DNA of 38,924 nt from JAHBNG01 sp039028975 (GCA_039028975.1 JBCCHB010000152.1:1-38924), one strand, 5' to 3'; shown: positions 15,392 to 24,222, counted from the first letter of the stretch. Program-made: numbers and translations. Notes: generated by a model from the sequence alone, not told the origin.

Positions 15392-16084
15392 CTAAACCTG
15401 CTTTTCCGACCTTCCGAACATAACCTCATTATAATACGAAACCGCGAACTCAATTTCTTGTCTGCTAATCGCAGGCCAATACGAATCTGCAATATACAAA
15501 CAAGCATGGGCAGTCTGCCAGAGCAGAAAATTGCTCAACCGTTTATCACCACCCGTTCGGACCACCAAATCAACATCCGGCAGACTATGAGTCCAAAGAT
15601 ACTCGCCAAGCAGTTCTTCGGATAACTCATTCGGCTGCACATCTGCTGCTAAGATTCTCTGTACGGCCTCCACAATTTCGGTGCGGCCACCATAGTTGAA
15701 GCAGAGATTAAATACACCCGATTGGTTGTCTTTGGTGAGCGAGGCACCGTTCTTTAATAGTTCGACAATTTTGGTGGGAAGCCGATCGTGAGTGCCACTA
15801 TGCACAAATCTCACGCCTCGCTGGTGCAATTCGCCCACGAAGCGAGACAGGTTTTTCTCCAACGAACGAACGATGAAGTCCACCTCTGCTTTCGGCCGAT
15901 TCCAATTTTCGGTAGACCAAACATATCCTGAGACAACCTGAATGTCCAAGTCGAAGCAGATCTCAAGTACCGTCGGAATATGCTCATATCCAGCCTTATG
16001 GCCAGCGCTTCTCGGTAGCCCCTGCGCCTGTGCCCATCTGCCATTGCCATCCATCACAAAGGCGACATGTTTCGGAATAACCAT
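15392..16084 (-). CDS. UppS-like cis-prenyltransferase, divergent active site
   Basis: This 230-residue member of the undecaprenyl diphosphate synthase family would condense isopentenyl diphosphate units in cis to make a lipid carrier. Motifs are VMDGNGRWAQ with catalytic D12, AGHKAGYE, VWSTENWNRP, NYGGRTEI and RTGGDKRLSNFLLWQ. Two acidic positions differ from E. coli UppS. The Glu of RTGGE is Asp (D180), and the Glu of AYAELY, important for Mg-dependent catalysis, is Cys (C195 in AHACLY). The start ATG overlaps the stop of the frameshifted nucleotidyltransferase gene (TAATG), which supports 16084. It is more likely an accessory or degenerate paralogue than the housekeeping enzyme. Confidence 0.85.
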   Translation of the reverse strand: MVIPKHVAFVMDGNGRWAQAQGLPRSAGHKAGYEHIPTVLEICFDLDIQVVSGYVWSTENWNRPKAEVDFIVRSLEKNLSRFVGELHQRGVRFVHSGTHDRLPTKIVELLKNGASLTKDNQSGVFNLCFNYGGRTEIVEAVQRILAADVQPNELSEELLGEYLWTHSLPDVDLVVRTGGDKRLSNFLLWQTAHACLYIADSYWPAISRQEIEFAVSYYNEVMFGRSEKQV

Positions 16085-16652
16085 TAGCTGTATCTCTGGA
16101 GATGGCTTAGGAGTGCTTCCTGATGCTCTCGGTGGGCAAACTCTTCCCACCCACGTGTTAAGCCAGTTAGTCGCTGTATCTGATTAATTAATTCGACTCC
16201 TTCAATCGTCGGCACCCTAAATGCGAGACCGTTCAAACAACCGTTTAGCTTGTCAGGGAAGAGTTGGCTAATATCAATCTGTATGCCATATTGAGATGCT
16301 GCGTGCAAAATCTTTGACTCATCCACTGCAATCAATTCGAGGATAAAATCGCTACCTAAGGGCTCAAGTTGATAAATCTCTTTACGTCCGGGTTCGCTCC
16401 ACTCTGGAAGTGCCGATATCCAAGCTCAACAAGAAGTTGTTTATAGTTCGCCTCGTCTACAGCTTTGATCACAATATCAAAATCATGATGGTCTCGGGTC
16501 AGCCTGCCATATAGAGCATCTAAACCATAGCCGCCAACAACACTAAACAGGAGCTCACGTTCATGCCCCTGTTGAATCAGCGATATCAATGCATCAACCT
16601 GATTTTTTTGTTGGAGGGATAGAACATATACATCCCATTCAGCTTGGCTCAT
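16084..16652 (-). pseudogene. Nucleotidyltransferase (ANT(2'')/LinB-like), frameshifted
   Basis: The N-terminal frame (from ATG 16652) carries the nucleotidyltransferase core VVGGYGLDALYGRLTRDHHD followed by FDIV. G40-G41 and D57-x-D59 are the nucleotide and metal residues, as in aminoglycoside and lincosamide adenylyltransferases. The C-terminal half continues in another frame as KEIYQLEPLGSDFILELIAV and ends at 16084. The two join if one base is added to the G3 run at 16390-16392, giving ..NPGRKEIYQL... One indel therefore breaks an otherwise well-preserved ~189-residue protein, and a sequencing error is possible. Its stop overlaps the start of the UppS-like gene (TAATG). A natural small-molecule or toxin-type substrate is as likely as an antibiotic. 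Confidence 0.8.
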
Positions 16653-16693
16653 TGAACTTCCTCTTGAGTAATGTCAGAAATTCACGGATGGGA

Positions 16694-17722
16694 TTAAAAC
16701 CGTACCCCTAATTTGATATTCTCACCTGGACTGGTTGAGATTTTTGGGTACGCTTCCAGCAGATCGTTAAAGTCTACAATCGGCTGTACAATTGGAACTG
16801 ATTTCAGGCTGCCATTGGTCAATAATCGCCAGGAAATGTCAAAAAGCCGCTCCTCGTCCCAGTTAGGATACTCAGGATTCGGCTCGCTACACGCCCTGGA
16901 AAAAACAATTTTGGGTCGATTCCAGTGCGCTTCCGCGCCAAAGTCCAGCCCAGCCGGATAGACACCAGGCCATGCCCCTGCCACCACCGTTCCCAAATAG
17001 GTCACCCCGCGGAGCGCGGCTTGCAATGCCATATGGTTCCCACTGTATTCAATACAAACGTCCGCTCCGCGCTTTTCAGTCGCCTTTTTGATCTCCAATC
17101 CAGCATCGCAACTCGTTGGGTCCAACACAAGATCGGCCCCAACCTCTTTCGCCACATCCAGCCGATTGCGGAGCGGATCCACGGCAATCACTGGATATGC
17201 GCCTGCTAATTTTGCCAGTTGAAGCGCCATCAAACCAATAGCCCCCATACCAAAAATAGCCACTGCGTCCCCTATTCGCACGTGGCCATCGCGCACGGCA
17301 CCCAAGGCAAAGTCCGTTGGATCCAGACAGACCGCGGCTTGCCATGGCACGCCGTCAGGCAGTTTTCGTACATGTTCAGCTTTCCAGACGTGTACCTGCT
17401 TAAACGAACCATGTTGAAATACCTGTGTACCTACCTGTATCGAATCGACCTCTGAGCCAACCTCGACTACGTCGCCAATGCAGATGTTGCCTAGCCCTGA
17501 GGGATACTTGGCCATGCCTGGCTTGCTTGCGTCAAATATCTGGTACTCAGAATCGTACGCGCCCCTTGGGCCTGCATATCCCTCAAAGGACGCCATCTCC
17601 GAACCGTGCTTGGCCGCACCAAACCGACTCTCCACCCGCACTTCACCGAGCTGAAGTGGAGGACTTTCATATTCACGAAAAGCAACCTCTTCTTTGGCTG
17701 GGGCAATTAGTTCTCTATGCAT
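16694..17722 (-). CDS. Medium-chain dehydrogenase/reductase (zinc alcohol dehydrogenase-like)
   Basis: This is a 342-residue MDR-superfamily NAD(P)-dependent oxidoreductase. An N-terminal GroES-like domain is followed by a Rossmann domain with GMGAIG (158-163) and VIAVDP for the cofactor. The four-Cys structural zinc loop is absent and the catalytic-zinc Cys is not seen at the expected place (RFGAAKHGSEMASF, where zinc enzymes have a Cys). This makes it similar to the BchC-like/sugar-dehydrogenase-like branch with modified metal sites. It follows the sulfotransferase gene by 20 bp and is the last gene of the long operon that starts at 25995. The likely role is oxidation or reduction of a sugar-derived alcohol. 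The substrate is unknown. Confidence 0.88.
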   Translation of the reverse strand: MHRELIAPAKEEVAFREYESPPLQLGEVRVESRFGAAKHGSEMASFEGYAGPRGAYDSEYQIFDASKPGMAKYPSGLGNICIGDVVEVGSEVDSIQVGTQVFQHGSFKQVHVWKAEHVRKLPDGVPWQAAVCLDPTDFALGAVRDGHVRIGDAVAIFGMGAIGLMALQLAKLAGAYPVIAVDPLRNRLDVAKEVGADLVLDPTSCDAGLEIKKATEKRGADVCIEYSGNHMALQAALRGVTYLGTVVAGAWPGVYPAGLDFGAEAHWNRPKIVFSRACSEPNPEYPNWDEERLFDISWRLLTNGSLKSVPIVQPIVDFNDLLEAYPKISTSPGENIKLGVRF

Positions 17723-17742
17723 AAAAATTATCCTTGATGTTG

Positions 17743-18477
17743 TTATGGCTTCTCGTACCCAAACTCATCCATCGCCGTTTCAAAAAAGTCAAAATAATTG
17801 ACCCCATCATCCTTCTTCCAACGGTCTACAGCATCAGGGCGGACAATGATTTGACCAAGCGGAATTCCCAGGTATTCTTCCAGGCCAACCAGCGTCTCTT
17901 CCTGCTTGAGTACAAAATCCTCAAAGCGAACTGGATACCAGTGCTCAGGCTGGGGCGTTGCTTGCACCAAATCGTACTGATACTTCCATGAGATGGCCCG
18001 CCGCAGCCGTTCGTTATCAGTCTTAGGGTACTCAATATCAAAACGGGCTAGATCATCCGTGCCATGCCGAGCCAAGATACAGTCTCGTGGGTTGCGTACC
18101 CAGAAGATGTACTTCATATCAGGAAACATGCGACGGATCCAGGGAAAGACCAAGGTCGTCTCTGGAATTTTCCAACCGACTAGTTTGTCTGGATTGCGTT
18201 CATGCTCATGCAGAACGCCACCCAAATACGAGTAAATTAGATTCTTGAAGTGCTGAGGTATCTCCATCTCGTGAAGCTGGCTGAAATCCCAAGTTAGGTC
18301 GCCTGTCCACTTCACATGCTTTGCCAGTATCCGGCAAGCGCTATACATCTCAAAGGGTGGGAGCAGATCACCGGAACGGTTGAGCTGGTTGCCCATAAAA
18401 ACGCCACTTGCGTAAAGGGTGTGAGAAATGGCTCGCGTTCCCGAATGGCCTCTACCGATAATTGTTACTAGCGTCAT
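17743..18477 (-). CDS. Sulfotransferase family protein
   Basis: This 244-residue P-loop sulfotransferase-like protein would transfer sulfuryl groups from PAPS to an acceptor. The 5'-phosphosulfate loop is IGRGHSGTRAIS (residues 7-18), and the 3'-phosphate-binding stretch is YIFWVRNPRDC with R128. RFEDFV near the C-terminus is a common sulfotransferase motif. No membrane helix is visible, so it is cytoplasmic. It lies 54 bp after the AAA protein gene and 20 bp before the dehydrogenase gene, in a window that also has two sulfatase-superfamily genes. The acceptor cannot be inferred. Confidence 0.85.
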   Translation of the reverse strand: MTLVTIIGRGHSGTRAISHTLYASGVFMGNQLNRSGDLLPPFEMYSACRILAKHVKWTGDLTWDFSQLHEMEIPQHFKNLIYSYLGGVLHEHERNPDKLVGWKIPETTLVFPWIRRMFPDMKYIFWVRNPRDCILARHGTDDLARFDIEYPKTDNERLRRAISWKYQYDLVQATPQPEHWYPVRFEDFVLKQEETLVGLEEYLGIPLGQIIVRPDAVDRWKKDDGVNYFDFFETAMDEFGYEKP

Positions 18478-18531
18478 TCAGTTTCTTTCTTATTTTTTGT
18501 GGGCTGGCCACCATCATTCCAACCGTTTCAC

Positions 18532-20145
18532 CTAAACTTCAACAACAGCCACAAATCGGGGACGTACCCTGACCGCGTCCTGCAAATTGGGACCAACTTT
18601 AATTTGATGATCAACTTCATATTTTTGGCGATTCTCATCGCTGATGACGTCAATAAAAAAGATGAGCCAGATTTCGGATAGCTGAAGCTGGTACGCATAT
18701 TCAGCTGCCCGCTGACGCGCCTTTTCATATTGGCGCTGGTTGACAAAGCTCTTCAGCTCCAATCCAAACTTCTCTCCTGCGTATTCGACCAATAGATCAA
18801 TTTTGCCATTGCCGGTGGGAAATTCTGGCACAACGCGGCCATCGTAACTGCGCATAAATTGATTTAAGTAAGCAAAAAAGTTGAAGTGATAGACCGCTTC
18901 ATAGATCCGTCCGTCAATCTTACGTACCGGAGCATTTTTGAAGAGCCAAGAGCGATTCTTATGAACATACTCTTCATAGAGCTTGACTATCCCTCCTATG
19001 TCCAGACTCGTATCTGTGATAATCGCAGACAGATCCGTAAAGGGATCATATAGTCGGCTCGAATCAGGGGCGATCGCCTTGGTAAAGTAATTAAAGAGCC
19101 GCTTTTGGACAAAGGGGGAAGCGAACTTGACATGAAACTCATCTATATCGACTTCCTCGGGGGCGATGACCCCGTTGGTGTACAAATAGTTTAGCTCGGG
19201 ATCGTCGTAGGAAAACTCCATCTCCACATCAGTCTTAAATAGCTCCAGTATAGTTGGCGTGTAGAGCGGATCCTTGGCCTTGCTGACGATATTCAAAATG
19301 TTGTTGTTGGGCAGGAGCTTGACAGCCGCGCCATAAGCCCGGCGGAACTGCGGCATTGTAATAGGCTGCTCTGGCGCTCTGTTGTACTCTGTTGTTAAGA
19401 TTTCTCCCAGCCAACTGACTAACCCTGGCTGGCCTTGGGTTTCATACAAGAGCTGATCAACGACTTCCTGCTCGACAGCTTGACCACTTTCTTCTATGTA
19501 CCATGCAAACATCTTGTGTACTTCATCCTCGGTCAAGTTCGGAATATTAACGCTCTGCTGGACATTGAAGGGTGAGCCACTTTTGTTTTCAATCCCTAAT
19601 ACGCTACGTACACCTATTAGCGCAAGGCCGTGAAGAAGATAGTCCTTTTCATAGCTTGGCTTACTTTTTTCATTTGTACGCTCCGTATGAATTGCCCGAA
19701 AGACGCTGGCAAACTTATTGATAAATGGTTCAATTAGTGAATCAAACTCATCTAGAATTAGGATGAGTGGGCGCTCGAAGTAGGTAGGTTGGAAAATCTG
19801 AGGCAATGTTTGGAAGGTCTCGACATCTGGTAAATCTTTATCGAACCTTTGGCGCAAAGCATTGACTAAAATTCCCAAAACAGCCTTTTCATCCTCAAGA
19901 TCTTTGGCCAATTGAAGGGTTAAGATCCCAATATCAAACTCACCTTCACTTTGCAAGCGGTCGACCACTTGCTGCATGAGCCAGGTCTTCCCTGCTTGTC
20001 GCGGTGCCCAAATTGTTATATAGTGACCGCCTTGTTCGGGGTTTTCACCCACCAAACGACTATGAGCCTGTTCGATCAGTTCTGAACGGGGTACGTAATA
20101 GTGATGATGGACATCAATTGGCCCATAGGAGGAAAATTTACGCAT
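18532..20145 (-). CDS. AAA-like ATPase with C-terminal PD-(D/E)XK domain
   Basis: This 537-residue protein has an N-terminal P-loop ATPase of the AAA_35 type with Walker A APRQAGKT (47-54) and Walker B LILILDEFDSL (127-137). A middle winged-helix-like region follows. The C-terminal PD-(D/E)XK-like nuclease site is at GKIDLLVEYAGEKFGLELKS (D450, E463, K465). All motifs are intact, unlike the related gene at 8985-10259. It begins 18 bp after the kinase gene and looks co-transcribed with the sugar-transporter genes upstream. Proteins of this type are widespread and mostly uncharacterised. A nucleic-acid-directed or regulatory function is possible, and linkage with transport may be accidental. 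Confidence 0.85.
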   Translation of the reverse strand: MRKFSSYGPIDVHHHYYVPRSELIEQAHSRLVGENPEQGGHYITIWAPRQAGKTWLMQQVVDRLQSEGEFDIGILTLQLAKDLEDEKAVLGILVNALRQRFDKDLPDVETFQTLPQIFQPTYFERPLILILDEFDSLIEPFINKFASVFRAIHTERTNEKSKPSYEKDYLLHGLALIGVRSVLGIENKSGSPFNVQQSVNIPNLTEDEVHKMFAWYIEESGQAVEQEVVDQLLYETQGQPGLVSWLGEILTTEYNRAPEQPITMPQFRRAYGAAVKLLPNNNILNIVSKAKDPLYTPTILELFKTDVEMEFSYDDPELNYLYTNGVIAPEEVDIDEFHVKFASPFVQKRLFNYFTKAIAPDSSRLYDPFTDLSAIITDTSLDIGGIVKLYEEYVHKNRSWLFKNAPVRKIDGRIYEAVYHFNFFAYLNQFMRSYDGRVVPEFPTGNGKIDLLVEYAGEKFGLELKSFVNQRQYEKARQRAAEYAYQLQLSEIWLIFFIDVISDENRQKYEVDHQIKVGPNLQDAVRVRPRFVAVVEV

Positions 20146-20163
20146 AGATTTCTCGATAGAACT

Positions 20164-20682
20164 TTACTCAATACGTCGCTCTATTTCCATTAGCATTCGA
20201 ATTGAGTGAGTTGCGCTCTCTTCATTTGTGCCGTCCACCGTCAATGCAAAATCATAAGTTGGTGCAATTTCAGTCATCCAGTAGTCGTAAAACTCTGCGG
20301 CATTATCCAACTCAATGGGGCGAGGATTCCCCAGATTGCGTTTGGCAACCCGTGCCAGGCAGATTTCCTTGGGCGTGTCCACCCTTACAAGCGCTACGTC
20401 AAATTGAGCCATTACGTCCAGCAATAAAGGGCGCTGCACAACACCTGTTGATTCAAACGCAACCAATCCCGAGTTTGATGAGAGCGATTCATAGTAGTGA
20501 GTATGAATATATTTGGTAGCTTCTTCTATATCCAAGTCATCACCCTTGCCAAATAACTCGTAAACAATTGGCTCTAACTCCGTGTACCTGGCAATGCCCT
20601 TCATGAAAAGACGTTTTCCCAAATATGATTTCCCGCTCCCAAATGGCCCCATCAAAATGATACCATCAAGCTTTGAGTTCAC
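20164..20682 (-). CDS. P-loop kinase-like protein (shikimate/AAA_33-type)
   Basis: This 172-residue P-loop NTPase has Walker A GPFGSGKS (12-19) and a lid-like segment RVAKRNLGNPRP, typical of small-molecule kinases of the shikimate kinase/nucleoside kinase class. The start is GTG at 20682, 11 nt after the stop of the upstream permease and preceded by AGGTAAG, so translation is probably coupled. Phosphorylation of an imported sugar is an attractive idea because of its position in a transporter operon. No sugar-kinase signature proves it, and a nucleotide- or RNA-related kinase is possible. Confidence 0.75.
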   Translation of the reverse strand: MNSKLDGIILMGPFGSGKSYLGKRLFMKGIARYTELEPIVYELFGKGDDLDIEEATKYIHTHYYESLSSNSGLVAFESTGVVQRPLLLDVMAQFDVALVRVDTPKEICLARVAKRNLGNPRPIELDNAAEFYDYWMTEIAPTYDFALTVDGTNEESATHSIRMLMEIERRIE

Positions 20683-20693
20683 TTGCGTCTTAC

Positions 20694-21590
20694 CTACGCC
20701 TTTAGACCGCCTGCCGTTAATCCCCGCACATATTGACGCATACCTAGTGAGAATAAGATAATCAGCGGAATTGATGCCAAAATATAGGCAGCCATCCGCG
20801 GCCCAATATCGGTCACCCCAATTTCAGATGTAAATTGAGTTAGCGCCACGGCTACAACCTGCTGCCTAGGGCTGGAGATTACCACCAACGGCCACATAAA
20901 TTGGTTGTAGGTCGCCACCAGCCGCACCACAGCCACCGTGACCAGGATTGGTACCGAAAGTGGCACGGCGATCCGCCAAAATGCTTGAAGCTCGGTGGCA
21001 CCATCAATCCGGGCCGCGTCAAAAAACTCTTCCGGTAGGGTAGCAAAAAAACTACGACAGAGCAAAAGCGCAAAAACTTGTCCCCCCGACGTCCAGGGTA
21101 GAATCAACGCCCAGTAGGTATTTTCCAACCCCATATTTAAAATCAGTACATAGGCCGGAATTAGCGTCAGAATCGGTGGAATCATCAAGAGTGCTAAAAT
21201 ACCCGTATAGATCACCTCTTTCCCTGGAAAGCGATGCCTGGCAAAGACATACCCAGACAGGCTCGCCAGCAGTAGCGTCGCTACCGTCGATGTCCCCGAC
21301 GTTAAGATCGAATTGATAATCGGTCGCCAAATGACCTGCCAACCCAGCCAGAAGTTCTCCCATCGATAGGGATTGGGCAGCGACCAAAACCGACCATAAA
21401 TCTGTCCGTTATCCTTGAACGACAGAATAATCAGATAGATAATCGGAATAAAGGTCAAAAAGAGCAAAATAGCCAATATCACATATATCAGTGATTGGGA
21501 ACTACCGCCTCTTGTCGGGAGAAGCCGCGAAAAAGAACTCGTAGTACGTGGTATGTGGTGCGTGTACTGACTCAATTTGTTAGTCGACAT
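20694..21590 (-). CDS. Carbohydrate ABC transporter permease (MalG-type)
   Basis: This 298-residue CUT1 inner-membrane permease has a Ser/Thr-rich N-terminus and six hydrophobic helices, beginning with SLIYVILAILLFLTFIPIIY. The EAA loop is FDAARIDGATELQAFWRIAV followed by PLSVP. The C-terminal RQYVRGLTAGGLKA is typical of the MalG/UgpE group. It follows the fused propeller-permease gene by 17 bp and would form the heterodimeric channel with it. No ATPase subunit is encoded nearby. Confidence 0.94.
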   Translation of the reverse strand: MSTNKLSQYTHHIPRTTSSFSRLLPTRGGSSQSLIYVILAILLFLTFIPIIYLIILSFKDNGQIYGRFWSLPNPYRWENFWLGWQVIWRPIINSILTSGTSTVATLLLASLSGYVFARHRFPGKEVIYTGILALLMIPPILTLIPAYVLILNMGLENTYWALILPWTSGGQVFALLLCRSFFATLPEEFFDAARIDGATELQAFWRIAVPLSVPILVTVAVVRLVATYNQFMWPLVVISSPRQQVVAVALTQFTSEIGVTDIGPRMAAYILASIPLIILFSLGMRQYVRGLTAGGLKA

Positions 21591-21607
21591 TGGTATCTTA
21601 CTTCGAG

Positions 21608-23593
21608 TTATGCCTCAAACTCCGTCGAAGACTGCACATATCGCATATTGATAATCGTACCAATCAAAATAATAATAAAGAGTACCATCCCAATCGCTGA
21701 TGCCACCCCCATCCGATCCATGCGCATGGCCATATAGTAGAGTTCCAGTGCTGGCGTATAGGTGGCAGCGCCTGGCCCACCGCCTGTTGTCAAAAAGACC
21801 AGCTCAAAGGTCTGCACCGCATTGATAAAGTTAAGAATCAACAGGAGCTTGATCTGCCCCATCAAAAGCGGTAGATCCAAACTCCAAAAGCGCCGCCACG
21901 TAGACGCCCCATCCACTCGACTTGAATCGATTATCTCATCCGAAATAGAGATGAGTCCGCCATAGTAGATGAGCAACGCAAAGGCATTTACCCACGGTAC
22001 ACCAATAAAGAGAATCGACCAAAGAGCAATCTGCGAATCCCCATACCAAACCCGTACCCACTCTTCCAGCCCCACCAACTTCAACGTTTCATTGAGCAGA
22101 CCAATGGCCGGATCGTAGATATTGTTCCAGACCAAAATTTCGACCACTGCGGGCAACACAATCGGCACAACAAAGAGGGTTCGCATCCAGTATTGGCCAA
22201 AGCGGTTGCGCAAGTTAAAGATCAGCTCAGCTACAATCAGCGGGAAGGTTAGGGTTTTAATAAACTGAACAATAACGAGAATCAGAACGTTGCGAAAGCT
22301 GGAGAGAAAAAAGCGATCCTTGAGCAAAAACTCAAAGTTTGCCAAACCAATCCACTCGGTCTGACCAGCCGGATTCCAATCGGTGAAGGCATGATACAAT
22401 CCCGAAAAGGCTGGATAATAGTTAAAGGTCAGCAACAAGATCAAGGTAGGCAGAATCAATAGATAAGAGTAGCGCGCCTGCCAGATGGCACCCAAGAATG
22501 CTCTGGGGCCAACAGAAGCCTGCGTCCAAACCCGAGCACCGCTATCCGTCCCTCGGATGGCCCAAACAGCCAAGCCCATTACAGCAAGGAGAGCAATCAC
22601 GACTCCGCTGATGGTGCGACGCTGTTGGGTTGTCGCCGCGCTGACTTCAGCCAACGCCGATTCTCGATCAAAGAAGCGCCCAGTGCCGCTCTCGGTACCG
22701 ATGGCGATCTTTTGCCCGTTTGCAGAGAGAGCCACGCTCAGGGCTGGCCCCTTCTGTTCAAATTGTTGAATCAAGACGCCATCACTGTCTAGGAGGTAGG
22801 CGTTGTCATCGTCCGAACCGACAAGTGCCGCGCTTCCGTCGTTGGCCAGAGCCACACTATGTATCAGCGCCTCGCTCTTGAATTGCCAGATCTCGTTGCC
22901 GTTGGCCCCGTTGAGCAGTACCGCGGTCCCGTTCCGCATACCGGCCAGAATGCGGCCACCATTTGATGTGACATCTACGCTTTGCACACCATAATCGACA
23001 GCTGCGGTGAGCAACTCTTTCCCAGCGCGGCTGTAAATGGTAATAAATCCACCATCACTTCCCACAACGGCCCGAGCCTTTTCACCACTGCCGTAGACGG
23101 ATACGGCTTCAACGCCAATGCCTAATGGTTCTTGCCATAGTAGATTTCCCTCTCCATCGAACCCGTAGACCGACAGATCGGCAGAAGTCGCCACAACCAG
23201 TGACCCATCTTTGGCAATTGATGCATTGGTGACCGGTTTACCCGTTTTGAAATTCCACTGAGTTTCACCATTCTCATCTAAGAGATAGACAAACCGATCT
23301 TCAGAGGCTACCACTGTAAGCAACCCATCAGGCGTCATATCCACGCCCAAAATGCTGTTGCTCGCTTCGAAGGTCCATAGTTGGTTGCCGCCTCCGTCTA
23401 ACATGCGTAGAACATTGTCGCGTGCGCCGAAAGCAATACGCGTCCCATCGGCGCTCACGGCTGACGCGTCAATTCGCCCATTCGTGGCCACATCCCAGAG
23501 AAGACCTGGCTGCTGGGCCATTACGGCACGAACAGAAAAGAAGCCTATGTAGAGGGAGAAGCTAATGAGAATAAGAAGATAGCGCTGTTTCAT
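21608..23593 (-). CDS. Extracytoplasmic seven-repeat beta-propeller fused to MalF-type ABC permease
   Basis: This single open frame of 661 residues has two parts. Residues 1-27 form a signal peptide (hydrophobic core, then VMAQQ). Residues ~28-310 hold seven repeats of about 41 residues, with aromatic or hydrophobic anchors at about 33, 73, 113, 153, 194, 236 and 277 (LLWDV, LWTFE, QWNFK, LLWQE, IWQFK) and V-S-x-DG turns. This is a WD40/PQQ-like propeller. Residues 330-346 form one transmembrane helix, and residues ~374-652 form a complete MalF-type permease with six helices and an EAA loop at 555-575 (IDSSRVDGASTWRRFW then SLDLP). With the signal peptide removed, the propeller would be outside the membrane and the permease correctly oriented. 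MalF homologues normally lack a propeller. The gene overlaps the Ham1-like gene by 32 bp. Confidence 0.92.
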   Translation of the reverse strand: MKQRYLLILISFSLYIGFFSVRAVMAQQPGLLWDVATNGRIDASAVSADGTRIAFGARDNVLRMLDGGGNQLWTFEASNSILGVDMTPDGLLTVVASEDRFVYLLDENGETQWNFKTGKPVTNASIAKDGSLVVATSADLSVYGFDGEGNLLWQEPLGIGVEAVSVYGSGEKARAVVGSDGGFITIYSRAGKELLTAAVDYGVQSVDVTSNGGRILAGMRNGTAVLLNGANGNEIWQFKSEALIHSVALANDGSAALVGSDDDNAYLLDSDGVLIQQFEQKGPALSVALSANGQKIAIGTESGTGRFFDRESALAEVSAATTQQRRTISGVVIALLAVMGLAVWAIRGTDSGARVWTQASVGPRAFLGAIWQARYSYLLILPTLILLLTFNYYPAFSGLYHAFTDWNPAGQTEWIGLANFEFLLKDRFFLSSFRNVLILVIVQFIKTLTFPLIVAELIFNLRNRFGQYWMRTLFVVPIVLPAVVEILVWNNIYDPAIGLLNETLKLVGLEEWVRVWYGDSQIALWSILFIGVPWVNAFALLIYYGGLISISDEIIDSSRVDGASTWRRFWSLDLPLLMGQIKLLLILNFINAVQTFELVFLTTGGGPGAATYTPALELYYMAMRMDRMGVASAIGMVLFIIILIGTIINMRYVQSSTEFEA

Positions 23594-24146
23594 ATCTCTG
23601 TCGAATATACTCTCCCAACTGCCTGTAATGTGATAACATCCCTGCCCAGTGTTTTCTTATCTCGTCTATTTCGTACGCCCCTTGCGGTTTTTCAAATCCT
23701 TCTAATATCACAATCTGATCCAAAATGGATCCCTGCCCTTCAGGTTTCTGCGCGATTTTAGCATTCACCACGGAGGTAAAACAGACTGGCTTTCCGCCAG
23801 GTTCACAAAAGGCTATACACGTTTTGAGTTGCACACTTCTATCATCATGCGGCTTCATCAAATTAATGAAATCATCGGGCGTCAACCACTTATTCATATA
23901 CTTCTGAAAAGGGCCTGGGAAGCCGTTGAGCGCGGATATGTAGTACCCCCCATCGGTTACCATGACCGACTTTTTTAGCTTATTGGCAGCATACTCAGAT
24001 GAGTAACCTGCAATTTCCTCAACCTCCGTAGATTGAATTTCAGGCGTTTCCATCTGTAGCCGCTTTAATTCTATGGGATATCCTTTTAACGTACGAAGAG
24101 CAATTCGCCACTTCTCATCATTTGTCGTAACAAAAATGATTTCCAT
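23562..24146 (-). CDS. Ham1/RdgB-like NTP pyrophosphatase
   Basis: This 194-residue protein resembles the ITPase/RdgB (Ham1) family, which hydrolyse non-canonical purine NTPs to NMPs. The N-terminal IIFVTTNDEKW corresponds to the family's nucleotide-binding T-x-N-x-x-K, and VTDGGYYISALNGFPGPF corresponds to EDSGL..ALNGAPG, with D-G-G in place of D-S-G. The sequence is diverged from housekeeping RdgB. GAGGGTGA directly precedes the ATG at 24146. It lies inside a sugar-transporter operon, 76 bp after the binding-protein stop, and overlaps the propeller-permease start by 32 bp. This context is unexpected for a house-cleaning enzyme. Confidence 0.85.
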   Translation of the reverse strand: MEIIFVTTNDEKWRIALRTLKGYPIELKRLQMETPEIQSTEVEEIAGYSSEYAANKLKKSVMVTDGGYYISALNGFPGPFQKYMNKWLTPDDFINLMKPHDDRSVQLKTCIAFCEPGGKPVCFTSVVNAKIAQKPEGQGSILDQIVILEGFEKPQGAYEIDEIRKHWAGMLSHYRQLGEYIRQRYETALSSYSH

Positions 24147-24171
24147 TCACCCTCAAGCATTCTGGAGAATA

Positions 24172-24215
24172 AGGGATTACGAATCAATCCCTAATCCCCA
24201 GTCCCTAATCCCCAA
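24172..24215. repeat. Hairpin plus CCCTAATCCCC direct repeats after the binding-protein stop
   Basis: AGGGATT (24172-24178) pairs with AATCCCT (24186-24192), and TCCCTAATCCCC then recurs (from 24189 and from 24202). It fills the 76-bp spacer after the binding-protein gene. A structure here could favour binding-protein mRNA over the downstream genes, as is common in ABC operons. Confidence 0.6.
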
Positions 24216-24222
24216 TCGCATT

